A stretch of DNA of 64,000 nucleotides. Origin: an uncultured Eubacteriales bacterium (GTDB lineage: Bacteria > Bacillota > Clostridia > Oscillospirales > CAG-272). The notes under the pieces were generated by a model, which saw only the letters and a program-made list of their open reading frames with translations, did not search any database and was not told the origin of the DNA. Made by a program: the position numbers and the translations under genes. The stretch covers positions 11,370 to 75,369 of the forward strand of contig UQNQ01000007.1 of the NCBI GenBank assembly GCA_900542425.1. The letters are read 5' to 3'. Below are positions 24,587 to 33,309 of this stretch, piece after piece (the first letter of the stretch is position 1; the number at the start of each line of letters is the position of its first letter).

Positions 24587-26099
24587 ATTTGTCCAGAGGC
24601 TTCATTGTGGGGAAAAGCAATACATCCCGGATTGCTGCGGAATCCGTCATCAGCATACACATACGGTCGATGCCGAATCCGATTCCTCCTGTCGGAGGCA
24701 TTCCGATCTCCAACGCGTTAAGGAAATCCTCATCCGTATGATTGGCCTCTTCATCGCCTTTGGCAAACAGTTCCTCTTGAGCGGCAAAACGCTCCCGCTG
24801 ATCGATCGGATCATTTAATTCAGAGTAAGCATTTGCCATCTCCCATCCATTCATAAAGAATTCAAAGCGCTCCACATAGTCAGGATTATCCGGCTTTCTC
24901 TTTGTCAAAGGAGAAATTTCAACAGGATGGTCCATCACAAACACCGGTTGGATCAAATGCTTTTCGACAAACTCCTCAAAGAACAAATTGAGTATATCTC
25001 CCTTTTTATGACGCTCTTCGTAATGGATTCCTTTGGCATCAGCAACTTCACGTGCCGCTTCCAGCGTATGGATTTCACTGAAATCCACTCCCGAATATTT
25101 CTTGACAGCATCTACCATTGTAATTCTTTCAAACGGCTTTCCGAGATCCATTTCTACTCCGCCATACACAAGTTTGGTAGTACCAAGCACTTCCTTCGCG
25201 ACAAAGCGGTATAAATTTTCAGTCAAATCCATCATGCCATGATAGTCGGTATATGCCTGATACAGCTCCATCAGTGTAAATTCTGGATTGTGTCGGGTAT
25301 CAAGTCCTTCATTGCGGAAAACACGTCCGATTTCATATACACGCTCAAAGCCGCCGACAATCAACCGCTTGAGATAAAGCTCCAAGGATATGCGAAGCTT
25401 GAAATCCTCGTCCAATGCATTGAAATGGGTTTCAAACGGTCTTGCCGCCGCCCCACCGGCATTGGAAACCAACATCGGAGTTTCTACCTCCATAAAACCA
25501 ATGGAATCGAGATAACGGCGGATCGCACGGATAATTTTTGACCGTTTGATAAATGTATTCTTTGCTTCCGGATTCATAATGAGATCAATATAACGCTGAC
25601 GATATCTCGCGTCAATATTGGTAAGGCCATGGAATTTTTCAGGCAGTACCTGCAAACTTTTGGAAAGCAAGGTTATCTCTGAAGCATGAACGGAAATTTC
25701 ACCTGTTTTCGTACGAAATACTTCGCCGCGAACACCGATGATATCTCCGACATCAAATTTTTTAAATGCAGAATACGGTTCCTCGCCCACACTATCGCGC
25801 GCAACATATACCTGCATATTTCCTTGCAAATCCTGTATATGACAGAAAGACGCTTTTCCCATCACACGTTTGGACATCATTCTTCCGGCAATGCTGACCG
25901 TTTTTCCCTCCAGCGATTCAAAACAAGTGCGAATTTCTTCACTGTGATGTGTTACATCATATTTGGTCAGTACAAAGGGATCTTTTCCCTCCGCTTTCAA
26001 TGCCGCAAGCTTATCTCTGCGAATTTGCAGAATTTCACTGAGTCTTTCTTTTGAAAGCTCTTCCGTTTCATTTTGCATCTGTCTTGTTTCTTCTGTCAT
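24585..26099 (-). CDS. lysS: Lysyl-tRNA synthetase, class II
   Basis: The ATG at 26099 follows an AGGAGT site and avoids overlap with greA, giving 504 residues, the usual length. The N-terminal OB-fold anticodon-binding domain (about 50-165) contains VSIAGRMMSKRVMGKASFCHIQDL. The catalytic domain shows class II motif 2 FRNEGLDTRHNPEFTLMELY and motif 3 GIGFGIDRMCMLM near the C-terminus. The enzyme charges tRNA-Lys in the cytoplasm. It follows greA by 25 bases, a common pairing in Firmicutes. Its 3' end abuts the putative attachment region of the conjugative element, so lysS may be the integration target. Confidence 0.96.
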   Translation of the reverse strand: MTEETRQMQNETEELSKERLSEILQIRRDKLAALKAEGKDPFVLTKYDVTHHSEEIRTCFESLEGKTVSIAGRMMSKRVMGKASFCHIQDLQGNMQVYVARDSVGEEPYSAFKKFDVGDIIGVRGEVFRTKTGEISVHASEITLLSKSLQVLPEKFHGLTNIDARYRQRYIDLIMNPEAKNTFIKRSKIIRAIRRYLDSIGFMEVETPMLVSNAGGAAARPFETHFNALDEDFKLRISLELYLKRLIVGGFERVYEIGRVFRNEGLDTRHNPEFTLMELYQAYTDYHGMMDLTENLYRFVAKEVLGTTKLVYGGVEMDLGKPFERITMVDAVKKYSGVDFSEIHTLEAAREVADAKGIHYEERHKKGDILNLFFEEFVEKHLIQPVFVMDHPVEISPLTKRKPDNPDYVERFEFFMNGWEMANAYSELNDPIDQRERFAAQEELFAKGDEEANHTDEDFLNALEIGMPPTGGIGFGIDRMCMLMTDSAAIRDVLLFPTMKPLDK

Positions 26100-26124
26100 T
26101 TTAAGACTCCTATCCAAATAATTT

Positions 26125-26607
26125 TTAGCTGTCTTTCTTTTCAATCTTTAATACTTTGAATTTTGCAACGCCATCGGGAACTTCCACGGAAACAATATCT
26201 CCTACTTTCGTGCCGATAAGAGCTTTCCCAATGGGGGACTGATCCGAAATCTTATTTTCAAGAGGATCCACTTCTCTGGGGCTGACAATCTGATATTCGA
26301 CTTCTTCATCGAAATCCATATCATATACCGTAACACAAATACCCACACTCACCATGTCGGTTTGGATTTCATGATCGCTAATTACCTTAGCATGATTGAT
26401 CGTTTCCTCAAGTTCTGAAATTTGTGCTTCGATTTTTGCCTGTTCATTTTTGGCTTCATCATATTCACTGTTCTCCGAAAGATCTCCGAAAGAACGTGCA
26501 ATTCCAACGTTTTCCGCCGCTTCCTTTCTTTTGACGTTCTTTAAATAGTCAAGCTCCTCTTTGAGCTTCTGGTAGCTACTTTCTGTAACGACAATCTGTT
26601 TTGCCAT
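26125..26607 (-). CDS. greA: Transcription elongation factor GreA
   Basis: The 160-residue protein has the N-terminal antiparallel coiled coil (about 1-75, with LKEELDYLKNVKRKEAAENVGIARSFGDLSENSEYDEAKNEQ split around the acidic tip) and a C-terminal FKBP-like domain (about 80-158, with SPIGKALIGTKVGDIVSVEVP). The DLSENSEYDEAK signature at the coiled-coil tip is diagnostic. GreA rescues backtracked RNA polymerase by stimulating transcript cleavage in the secondary channel. It follows the S41 protease by 37 bases and precedes lysS. Confidence 0.96.
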   Translation of the reverse strand: MAKQIVVTESSYQKLKEELDYLKNVKRKEAAENVGIARSFGDLSENSEYDEAKNEQAKIEAQISELEETINHAKVISDHEIQTDMVSVGICVTVYDMDFDEEVEYQIVSPREVDPLENKISDQSPIGKALIGTKVGDIVSVEVPDGVAKFKVLKIEKKDS

Positions 26608-26644
26608 AGTTTACAATCTCCTTAGAGTAAATATATTTTCATGC

Positions 26645-28075
26645 TTATGAATGAGAATGAATCGCTTCAAGCGCCGCAGCAAGCTGCGTATCCTGACTGT
26701 GCTCAATAAGAAACAAATTTTCATTTTGAAGCTCTTCGGGAAGTGTCACTGCAATATCGGGCGTAATTCCGATTCCGTCATAATTTTCGGAAAACGGAGG
26801 ATTATAGAAAAAGTTTGTGATAAATACGACACTGCCGTCGGACAAATAGAAGCCCTGCTGTCCGCATCCCTTTCCATAGGTGCGCGTACCAACCACTTCC
26901 GCCTTATCATAATCCTTAAGTGCCGAAGTAAACAGTTCTGCGGCAGAAGCGGTATTTTCATTTGCAAGAACCATCATAGGAAGATCAATTTCTTTCACAT
27001 CCGAACGATAAGTCTCGATCTCTTCTCCGTTTGCATCAATAATATGAGCAATCGGACCTTCCGGCAGCAGAAAATCCAGTATATCGCAAATTGCTGAAAG
27101 CTCACCGCCTGGATTATCGCGGACATCAAAAATAAAACCTTCTACCCCTGCCTCTATCATAGAATTGACAGCGTTTTTAAATTGGGACACCGTAACCTGC
27201 ATAAATTCGATAATTCGAATATAGCCGTATTTCTTGCCATCCTTTTCCATAATTTCGGAAACAATGGTCTCCACGGTATAATGACCCCGCGTTACCTCTA
27301 AATGACTGGTCGTTCCGTCTCTGAGAATGTCAATGATGACAACGCTTCCGACCTCACCGCTGATGGCATTCACCGCAGCATCATATCCGACTTCGGAAAT
27401 TTTCTGACCGTCCACTGCAATCAGAATATCTCCTTTCCGGATTCCGGCATTCTCTGCCGGAGAGCCACTCATTACATGCGCAATCTCAATCTCGCCGGAA
27501 GTAAGCGGTACGACATACACACCGATTCCAACTGAATCCCCGGCAGAGGATGAAACGGACGCTGCCCATTCCTCCGCAGTATAATAGGAAGCATAACGGT
27601 CACCGGAAGATAAAATATACATTCGAGAAAGCGTTTCATCTAGCAGCTCCGAATCTACCTCATATAAATATTCCTTGTCATACAGCTCGGCGATTTCTAT
27701 CAATTTATCCAAACCAGAAAACCGTGCGTACGCCTCATTCAAATCTCTCTCATGTTCCAGCGTGAGAGCAACATAAGTTGTCTGAAACACCAGCAATCCG
27801 GCAAGCAGAATGCCGACAATAAAGGCGCCGAGAGAAATCTTCAGCGGCTTTCTCGGTTTTCTTGGCTTCGGAATCTTTTTCACATCGGATTTTACAGGTA
27901 TATCAGCCGGTACAGGCGACGAAGTTCCTTCTTCCTGCTTCGGGTGATCCTGTTCTGTTCCCGGATGCGGTTCCTGCTCATGGGCTTCAGACAAATCCGC
28001 AGGTGTGACATTCTCGCCGGACATATCAGTCGGACGATTGTCGTCCGAGCCGTTCAATTTTTCTAAATTATCCAT
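26645..28075 (-). CDS. C-terminal processing protease, S41 family with PDZ domain
   Basis: With the ATG at 28075 (GGAGG five bases upstream) the protein has 476 residues. It has a charged Pro/Glu-rich cytoplasmic start, one membrane helix (about 75-98, KISLGAFIVGILLAGLLVF) and an extracytoplasmic part. That part contains a PDZ domain (about 180-245, AGIRKGDILIAVDGQKI) and a peptidase S41 domain (about 265-455). The catalytic serine is in NTASAAEL (about 374) and the lysine in TYGKGCGQQG (about 400). CtpA-type proteases trim or degrade secreted proteins at the membrane surface. It is transcribed ahead of greA-lysS. Confidence 0.92.
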   Translation of the reverse strand: MDNLEKLNGSDDNRPTDMSGENVTPADLSEAHEQEPHPGTEQDHPKQEEGTSSPVPADIPVKSDVKKIPKPRKPRKPLKISLGAFIVGILLAGLLVFQTTYVALTLEHERDLNEAYARFSGLDKLIEIAELYDKEYLYEVDSELLDETLSRMYILSSGDRYASYYTAEEWAASVSSSAGDSVGIGVYVVPLTSGEIEIAHVMSGSPAENAGIRKGDILIAVDGQKISEVGYDAAVNAISGEVGSVVIIDILRDGTTSHLEVTRGHYTVETIVSEIMEKDGKKYGYIRIIEFMQVTVSQFKNAVNSMIEAGVEGFIFDVRDNPGGELSAICDILDFLLPEGPIAHIIDANGEEIETYRSDVKEIDLPMMVLANENTASAAELFTSALKDYDKAEVVGTRTYGKGCGQQGFYLSDGSVVFITNFFYNPPFSENYDGIGITPDIAVTLPEELQNENLFLIEHSQDTQLAAALEAIHSHS

Positions 28076-28178
28076 CATAACCTCCAATGGACCGGGGCGA
28101 AAAAAGATTGCCGGCTCCAGTTTTCCGCGTATACTTTGGCAAGCTGTAATAAGCCCCACGAATTTATTATGATATATA

Positions 28179-28214
28179 TTGAGCGACTCTGCAAGTTTTG
28201 CAAGAGACGCTCAA
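28179..28214 (-). terminator. Hairpin downstream of the CdaR-type regulator gene
   Basis: A TTGAGCG/CGCTCAA stem continues inward through CTCTGCA/TGCAAGAG-like pairs. It lies 8 bases after the regulator stop. The minus-strand T tract is weak (TATATAT), whereas the plus strand has GGGTTTTTT, so its polarity is uncertain. Confidence 0.5.
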
Positions 28215-28221
28215 GGGTTTT

Positions 28222-29307
28222 TTAATATCGATTGTTTTTGGATGTCAGATAGCTTTTCACCATCAGTGCGACCTTGAAAGTGATCGCATTGTCAAATTCA
28301 CGCAAATCAAGTCCCGTCAATTTTTTTATCTTATCCAAGCGGTAAACAAGGGTGTTTCGATGGACAAACATCTTCCGTGAGGTCTCCGAAACATTCAGGT
28401 TGTTTTCAAAGAAGCATTGGATCGTGGATAAAGTCTCTCTGTCAAGTGCTTCAATAGAACCCTTTTTGAATACCTCATTTAAAAACATTTCACACAAAGT
28501 AGTCGGGAGCTGATAAATCAAACGTCCGATCCCAAGATTTTCATAACTTACAATATTTTTATCCGTATCAAATACACGTCCTACCTCAAGCGCCGCTTGT
28601 GCTTCTCTGTAGGATCTTGCAATATCCTTGATATTGTCTACCATACTGCCGATACCGATAGAAACTTTTGTATAAAATTCAGAAGCAAGTGTATCCGCTA
28701 TGGTAACGGCGGTTTTTTCAATTTCCGAAATATCTGTTCCCGGTTTAATTTCCCGCACCAAAACGATGTCTCGCTCTCCTGTACTGATCACATAATCCTG
28801 ATTGGTATTCGGAAACATATTTTGGATGATATCATATGGGGAATTTTCTGTTCCGGAACCGAATTTCATCAGAAATACCACGCGAAGCACATCTGTGGCA
28901 AAATGCAGTTCCTTGCTTTTGACGTAAATATCTCCCGGAAGGATATTATCAAGAATAATATTTTTAATGAAAGATACCTTGTCATATTTATCATCATGAA
29001 AGCTCTTAATATTATTGAGCGCAACAGCAAGAACCATCGACATTTTTTCCGCCATACTGTCCTCGCCTTCCACGAACACCGTATATTCGGGACGAATTCC
29101 ACCTGTCATGGAACGATAGGTATAACCGGAAAAAATCACAGCATCGGTCGAATAAGCAAGTTCTTCTCTCACGGCCTGTCGTGTTTCTCCGATTTTCATA
29201 AGATCGCTGCATGCGACAATCACACCGTTTTCATCGACAACGCCGATTGTGCGACCGATCGCATCCTTCATTTGATGAATCAGTCCCTGAAACAACCTGT
29301 TCGACAT
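28222..29307 (-). CDS. CdaR/PucR-type transcriptional regulator
   Basis: The 361-residue protein has an N-terminal sugar-diacid-recognition-like domain (about 3-135, MKDAIGRTIGVVDENGVIVAC), a GGDEF-like central region (about 150-280, with SIGIGSMVDNIKDIARSYREAQAALEVGR in two parts) and a PucR C-terminal helix-turn-helix (about 300-355, NLNVSETSRKMFVHRNTLVYRL). CdaR homologues activate carbohydrate or purine catabolism genes in response to a small ligand. No obvious target operon adjoins it, so the ligand is unknown. A perfect 21-bp inverted repeat lies just upstream and may be an operator. Confidence 0.88.
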   Translation of the reverse strand: MSNRLFQGLIHQMKDAIGRTIGVVDENGVIVACSDLMKIGETRQAVREELAYSTDAVIFSGYTYRSMTGGIRPEYTVFVEGEDSMAEKMSMVLAVALNNIKSFHDDKYDKVSFIKNIILDNILPGDIYVKSKELHFATDVLRVVFLMKFGSGTENSPYDIIQNMFPNTNQDYVISTGERDIVLVREIKPGTDISEIEKTAVTIADTLASEFYTKVSIGIGSMVDNIKDIARSYREAQAALEVGRVFDTDKNIVSYENLGIGRLIYQLPTTLCEMFLNEVFKKGSIEALDRETLSTIQCFFENNLNVSETSRKMFVHRNTLVYRLDKIKKLTGLDLREFDNAITFKVALMVKSYLTSKNNRY

Positions 29308-29328
29308 TTTTATATCCCCTTTACCGTA

Positions 29329-29386
29329 AAATTATGAGTTAAAATATGTGATTCAAGAATCTGATACATATTTTAACTCATAATTT
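29329..29386. repeat. Perfect 21-bp inverted repeat upstream of the CdaR-type gene
   Basis: Arms 29329-29349 and 29366-29386 are exact reverse complements. The 16-base spacer itself contains the palindrome GATTCAAGAATC. The arms are AT-rich (AAATTATGAGTT at the outer end). It lies 21 bases before the regulator's ATG and 38 bases after the stop of the membrane protein gene, so it may be a terminator, an operator or a small mobile remnant. Confidence 0.85.
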
Positions 29387-29424
29387 GTAGAAATTCAATA
29401 GTTTTTTCGTAAAATTATATAAAT

Positions 29425-30201
29425 TTAGATAAGTCTTATCGTGCAAACTATACCAATGATTATATACAAAGCCAAAAGGGATACCATGATATACAAAAAG
29501 GCTTCCGGAACAAAAAGCAAGATGAGTCCCGCCGCAATGAAAAATACACACAAAATAAGAGTAAGAATTCCAGCAAATTTACTCGGCAGACGATAAATTT
29601 CACGTCCCGACATCTTTACACTTCCGTTTTTGGACATAAGGGAACAAACAAGCAGAATGATAACAGCAGCCGGAATCAGAAAAATTAAAATCTTAGCGGC
29701 AATAGCAATGGCATTCTCAAGCCAATTGTAAGTCGTCGCATGCACATAGTATAACAGTGCGGCACATACAAAAGTAAGCACGGAAATATTTTTGAATTCT
29801 CTTTTAAAAATATTATAAATAACAGCAAAAATCGAAATTCCGGCAAATGCAACTTGATATTTGACGTTTGCGTTATTAAAGACCGGATAAGTCACCAGCA
29901 TCAAAAAAACCGGAATCAAAAAGTATGCAACCCCGACACTTGTGAAAACCTTACCGCTTTCGTCGATTTTCCGAACACATCGAATATAAATCGGCCATGC
30001 AATCGAAAGGATAAGGAGTACCAACGCACCCCATATGCCGCCCTGCAGAAGAAAGCTGATCAATTTGCTTTCATTGAGCAGTCTAAGTCCCGCAAATCCG
30101 ATGATGGCAGCACCAAATATGGCAAATAAACGGTAAAGCTGAACATCCTCCCGCGGCAACGCCGTATTGTTTTGTGTTTTCTTGATATTTTTGTCAGTCA
30201 T
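29425..30201 (-). CDS. Polytopic membrane protein, function unknown
   Basis: The 258-residue protein has a short polar start followed by about eight predicted membrane helices (for example LYRLFAIFGAAIIGFAGLRLL, GALVLLILSIAWPIYI, ILTLILCVFFIAAGLILLFV). No transporter signature, catalytic motif or large loop is evident. It follows rsmE by about 95 bases on the same strand. I do not recognise a family. Confidence 0.75.
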   Translation of the reverse strand: MTDKNIKKTQNNTALPREDVQLYRLFAIFGAAIIGFAGLRLLNESKLISFLLQGGIWGALVLLILSIAWPIYIRCVRKIDESGKVFTSVGVAYFLIPVFLMLVTYPVFNNANVKYQVAFAGISIFAVIYNIFKREFKNISVLTFVCAALLYYVHATTYNWLENAIAIAAKILIFLIPAAVIILLVCSLMSKNGSVKMSGREIYRLPSKFAGILTLILCVFFIAAGLILLFVPEAFLYIMVSLLALYIIIGIVCTIRLI

Positions 30202-30239
30202 GTTGTGTTCCTATCTCGGCGGTATATTTTTCATCCTAT

Positions 30240-30258
30240 AAGCCCGATTGAAAGGCTT
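30240..30258 (-). terminator. Small hairpin between rsmE and the membrane protein gene
   Basis: AAGCC and GGCTT with a 9-base loop, nested inside a longer CGGCGGT/ACCGCCG inverted repeat (about 30217-30290). The T tract is short on the minus strand. A partial terminator or mRNA stability element is possible. Confidence 0.3.
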
Positions 30259-30295
30259 TTGTCTGACCGCCGTCAAACAAAGAATCCTTATTTTT

Positions 30296-31042
30296 CTATA
30301 TTGGTTTTTCAAAGACATATGCAAGACAGGAAAGCACGAAACCGGACGCCGTTTCACATCTTAAAATTCGCTCGCCGAACTTTACGGATGTAACACCGAC
30401 CGTTCTCGCTTCTGCAATTTCATGTTCTGCATATCCTCCCTCCGGTCCGACAAAAAAGCTTAAGGTCTGCGGACAATGACCGGAAAAGGAATCTAAATAT
30501 CTTTGAAGAGACATATTCTCTTCATTTTCATAGCATATAAAAGCATTTTCGGACTTTACCCCAAAAAGAGCATCGGAAAAACGTACCGGTGCAAAAACCC
30601 TCGGGATGATCCCACGTCCGCATTGCTTTGCAGCTTCTCCCGCAATCCGATTGAGTCTTGTTATGCGTTTGTCATCATTTCCCGCTCCCGGCTTTGTAAT
30701 ACAGCGTTCAGAATAAACCGGAATGATTTCGGATACACCAAGCTCAACAGCCTTTTGGACAATATAATCAAATTTCTCTCCCCCTTTGGGGATCGATTGA
30801 TATAAGCGTATATACACAGGTGATTCCGTCCGAGTTGGAGAGGAAGACACAATCCGAACCGAAACGGTTTTTCCGTCCATTCTGTAAATCTCACAGTCAT
30901 AATCCATTCCGCGTCCATTGCAAACTGTTATATGCTCGCCCTCACGCATTCGAAGCGAATAGGAAATATGATGCGCATCATCGCCGCAGATTTCAAAAAA
31001 GCCAAGGCTATCATCTCCGGATAAAAGGAAAAATCTCGGCAT
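30296..31042 (-). CDS. rsmE: 16S rRNA m3U1498 methyltransferase RsmE
   Basis: The ATG at 31042 has GGAGG eight bases upstream and gives 248 residues, the family's usual size; the longer frame is upstream noise. An N-terminal PUA-like domain (about 1-70, MPRFFLLSG and HHISYSLRMREGE) precedes a SPOUT methyltransferase domain with the knot signature FFVGPEGGYAEHEIAEA and the final LRCETASGFVLSCLAY. The enzyme methylates U1498 of 16S rRNA using S-adenosylmethionine. It follows prmA, a frequent pairing, but has its own predicted promoter in the intervening gap. Confidence 0.94.
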   Translation of the reverse strand: MPRFFLLSGDDSLGFFEICGDDAHHISYSLRMREGEHITVCNGRGMDYDCEIYRMDGKTVSVRIVSSSPTRTESPVYIRLYQSIPKGGEKFDYIVQKAVELGVSEIIPVYSERCITKPGAGNDDKRITRLNRIAGEAAKQCGRGIIPRVFAPVRFSDALFGVKSENAFICYENEENMSLQRYLDSFSGHCPQTLSFFVGPEGGYAEHEIAEARTVGVTSVKFGERILRCETASGFVLSCLAYVFEKPI

Positions 31043-31130
31043 CCGACATCCTCCACATAGTCCCCCGTCTTCGGCACAAATAGAAACGGGATATATAATC
31101 AACTCACATATCCCGCCTGTTTCTTTTTTT

Positions 31131-31159
31131 ATTATATACCAAAAAGTAATTTTTGTAAA
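31131..31159 (-). promoter_or_regulatory. SigA-type promoter for rsmE
   Basis: TTTACA (31154-31159), 17 bases, TATAAT (31131-31136) on the minus strand in the 153-base gap between prmA and rsmE. A CGGGATAT/ATATCCCG hairpin (31087-31115) follows at the start of the transcript. Confidence 0.7.
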
Positions 31160-31195
31160 GAATTTTGAAAAAAATTTACACAATTTTTTACGAAA

Positions 31196-32116
31196 TTATG
31201 CTTTCGCATAAATTCCGGCATACCATCCGTTTTCTTTTTTACAGTCAACACAGGTAAATCCGTATTTTTTCATCTCCGCATCCACCTCTGCCGTTCTCTG
31301 CTCGATAATTCCGGAAACAATCCAATACCCTCCCTGTCTAATAAAGGCTCCGATATCGGGCGCCAGACGGATAATCACATCCGCAACGATATTGGCTGTT
31401 ACAATATCAAAAGCTTTACCGTCCGGCATTTTTACCTCCGATAACAAATCGGAGACAAAGCAATGGATGCTACAACCGTTGCGCGCGGCATTTTCCTCTT
31501 CCGTTCTTACTGCAATCGGATCAATGTCGCATGCCGAGCATGACGATGCGCCAAGTTTGATACCGCAGATTGCCAGGATCCCGCTTCCGCTTCCGACATC
31601 CAGCATCCGATCTCCCGGTCTTAAATATTCCTCCAAAAGCTCCGCGCAAAGCCGCGTCGTCTCGTGAGTACCGGTTCCGAATGCCATACCGGGATCCATC
31701 ACAAGAATGATTTCGTCCGGTTTTGCTTCGTAAGTTTCCCAGCTTGGTACAACAACAAGTTTTTTTCCGATATGCGTCGGCTTATAATACTTTTTCCATG
31801 CGGTTGACCATTCTTCCTCGTCTGTCCTTACGATATCAACAGATGCTTGAATTTTATTTTCTGCAAGCATGGAATTGATATAAGAAACCGCTTCTCCCAC
31901 ACTTTTGTCTTCCGGCACATAGATGCTGCAGGAAGCAATGTTTTTATCGCTGTTCAGAATGGATTCATCAATCAAATCCCCATAAACAGTGGCAAGTCCC
32001 GTCTCAATATCGCTGTAATCTTCAATCATGACGGAAGAATCAAGCATAGACATGACAGCGCAGACCGTATCCAAATCCGCCGCGCCGCATGTAACCTTTA
32101 TCTGCGTCCACGTCAT
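31196..32116 (-). CDS. prmA: Ribosomal protein L11 methyltransferase
   Basis: The 306-residue protein has the PrmA N-terminal domain (about 1-120, WTQIKVTC then charged alternating strands). Its class I methyltransferase domain has MLDVGSGSGILAICGIKLG (about 170-190), an acidic CDIDPIAV and the substrate motif NIVADVI. Upstream, DPGMAFGTGTHETT is a PrmA hallmark. It methylates lysines and the N-terminus of L11 using S-adenosylmethionine. The ATG shares one base with the dnaJ stop (TGATG), indicating translational coupling to the heat-shock operon, a common arrangement in Firmicutes. Confidence 0.95.
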   Translation of the reverse strand: MTWTQIKVTCGAADLDTVCAVMSMLDSSVMIEDYSDIETGLATVYGDLIDESILNSDKNIASCSIYVPEDKSVGEAVSYINSMLAENKIQASVDIVRTDEEEWSTAWKKYYKPTHIGKKLVVVPSWETYEAKPDEIILVMDPGMAFGTGTHETTRLCAELLEEYLRPGDRMLDVGSGSGILAICGIKLGASSCSACDIDPIAVRTEEENAARNGCSIHCFVSDLLSEVKMPDGKAFDIVTANIVADVIIRLAPDIGAFIRQGGYWIVSGIIEQRTAEVDAEMKKYGFTCVDCKKENGWYAGIYAKA

Positions 32117-33243
32117 CAGCCTTTATCCTTTCCGAATATCTTTGAAAAAAACTTTTCTTTTTTGGAATAATTGGATTTTCCGCATGCATTCGCAAATTCC
32201 CTTAAAGCATCCTTCTGCGCCTCATTCATTCCCTTCGGAACTTCAACCGTTACCTTGAAGAGAATATCCCCTCTTCCTTTTCCGTTAATATACGGGATTC
32301 CTTTTCCTTTAATTACGAATGTAGTTCCCGTCTGGGTCCCCTCCGGAATGGTATAGGTAGTATCGCCCTCAAGCGTTGGAATTCTGATTTCAGCGCCAAG
32401 CGCTGCTTCCGGAAATGTAATCGGAACTTCGCAGTAAAGATTGAATCCGTCACGTGTAAAGACCGAATGTGCGCGAACCTGCACCGCAATGTAAAGATCT
32501 CCTGACGGACCTCCGTTCTTTCCGCAATTTCCCATACCGCGGAGTGTCACACGCTGTCCGTTATCAATTCCCGCGGGAATGGATACCTCCAATGTTTTTG
32601 TCACGTTGACAAGTCCCGTACCGCGGCAGGTTTTACATGGATTGGCAATGGTTTGTCCCGCACCGCCGCACGCATCACATGTTTTCGTAGTTTGAAACAC
32701 GCCGAGCGGAGTTCTCTGCTGCACTTTAATCTGACCGGTTCCTCCGCATTTGGAGCAAACCTTCGGAGAAGTACCGGCAGCACATCCGGTACCACCGCAA
32801 TCCGAGCATTTTTCCACTCTTGAATATTTAATTTCTTTTTTACAACCGAAAGCCGCTTCATCAAAAGAAATAAAAATACGCTGCAGCAAATCGTCCCCGC
32901 GAGAAGGACCATTGCGAGTGCGACGGCTGCCTCCTCCTCCGAAAAATCCCTCAAAAATATCACTGATATCAAAGCCCTCGCCTGAAAATCCAAAGCCTCC
33001 GAATCCATCGAAACCGGCGCCGCCTTCAGCCGCTTCCGGACCGAATCTGTCATATTTTGCCTTTTTATCGGGGTCTGACAGCACCGCATATGCTTGATTG
33101 ACTTCCTTAAACTTTTCCTCGGCTTCCTTATCCCCCGGATTCATATCCGGATGGTACTTCTTCGCAAGCGTCCTGTATGCTTTTTTTATTTCATCGTCCG
33201 AGGCATTTTTGGAAACGCCGAGGACTTCATAATAATCTCTCAT
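32116..33243 (-). CDS. dnaJ: Chaperone protein DnaJ
   Basis: The 375-residue protein has a J domain (1-68) with HPD at 31-33 and a Gly/Phe-rich linker (about 70-110, FDGFGGFGFSGEGFD). The zinc-binding region (about 145-210) has four CxxCxGxG-type motifs (CSDCGGTG, CSKCGGTG, CDACGGAG, CKTCRGTG), followed by the C-terminal substrate-binding barrels. DnaJ stimulates the ATPase of DnaK. It is the fourth gene of hrcA-grpE-dnaK-dnaJ. Confidence 0.97.
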   Translation of the reverse strand: MRDYYEVLGVSKNASDDEIKKAYRTLAKKYHPDMNPGDKEAEEKFKEVNQAYAVLSDPDKKAKYDRFGPEAAEGGAGFDGFGGFGFSGEGFDISDIFEGFFGGGGSRRTRNGPSRGDDLLQRIFISFDEAAFGCKKEIKYSRVEKCSDCGGTGCAAGTSPKVCSKCGGTGQIKVQQRTPLGVFQTTKTCDACGGAGQTIANPCKTCRGTGLVNVTKTLEVSIPAGIDNGQRVTLRGMGNCGKNGGPSGDLYIAVQVRAHSVFTRDGFNLYCEVPITFPEAALGAEIRIPTLEGDTTYTIPEGTQTGTTFVIKGKGIPYINGKGRGDILFKVTVEVPKGMNEAQKDALREFANACGKSNYSKKEKFFSKIFGKDKG

Positions 33244-33265
33244 ATTCTATGCCCGTCCTAACCCT

Positions 33266-33296
33266 GTTAAGGGCGAACGCAAAGTCCGCCCTTAAC
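33266..33296 (-). other. Hairpin between dnaK and dnaJ
   Basis: A perfect 10-bp stem (GTTAAGGGCG and its complement) with an 11-base loop and no T run. Intergenic structures between dnaK and dnaJ are known in other Firmicutes to tune relative mRNA stability; such a role here is inferred from position. Confidence 0.55.
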
Positions 33297-33309
33297 AACC
33301 ATCATTCTA

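Noticed and set aside
24450..24600. tRNA gene as integration target
   Set aside because: No cloverleaf or CCA-type 3' end could be found; the element borders the lysS 3' end.
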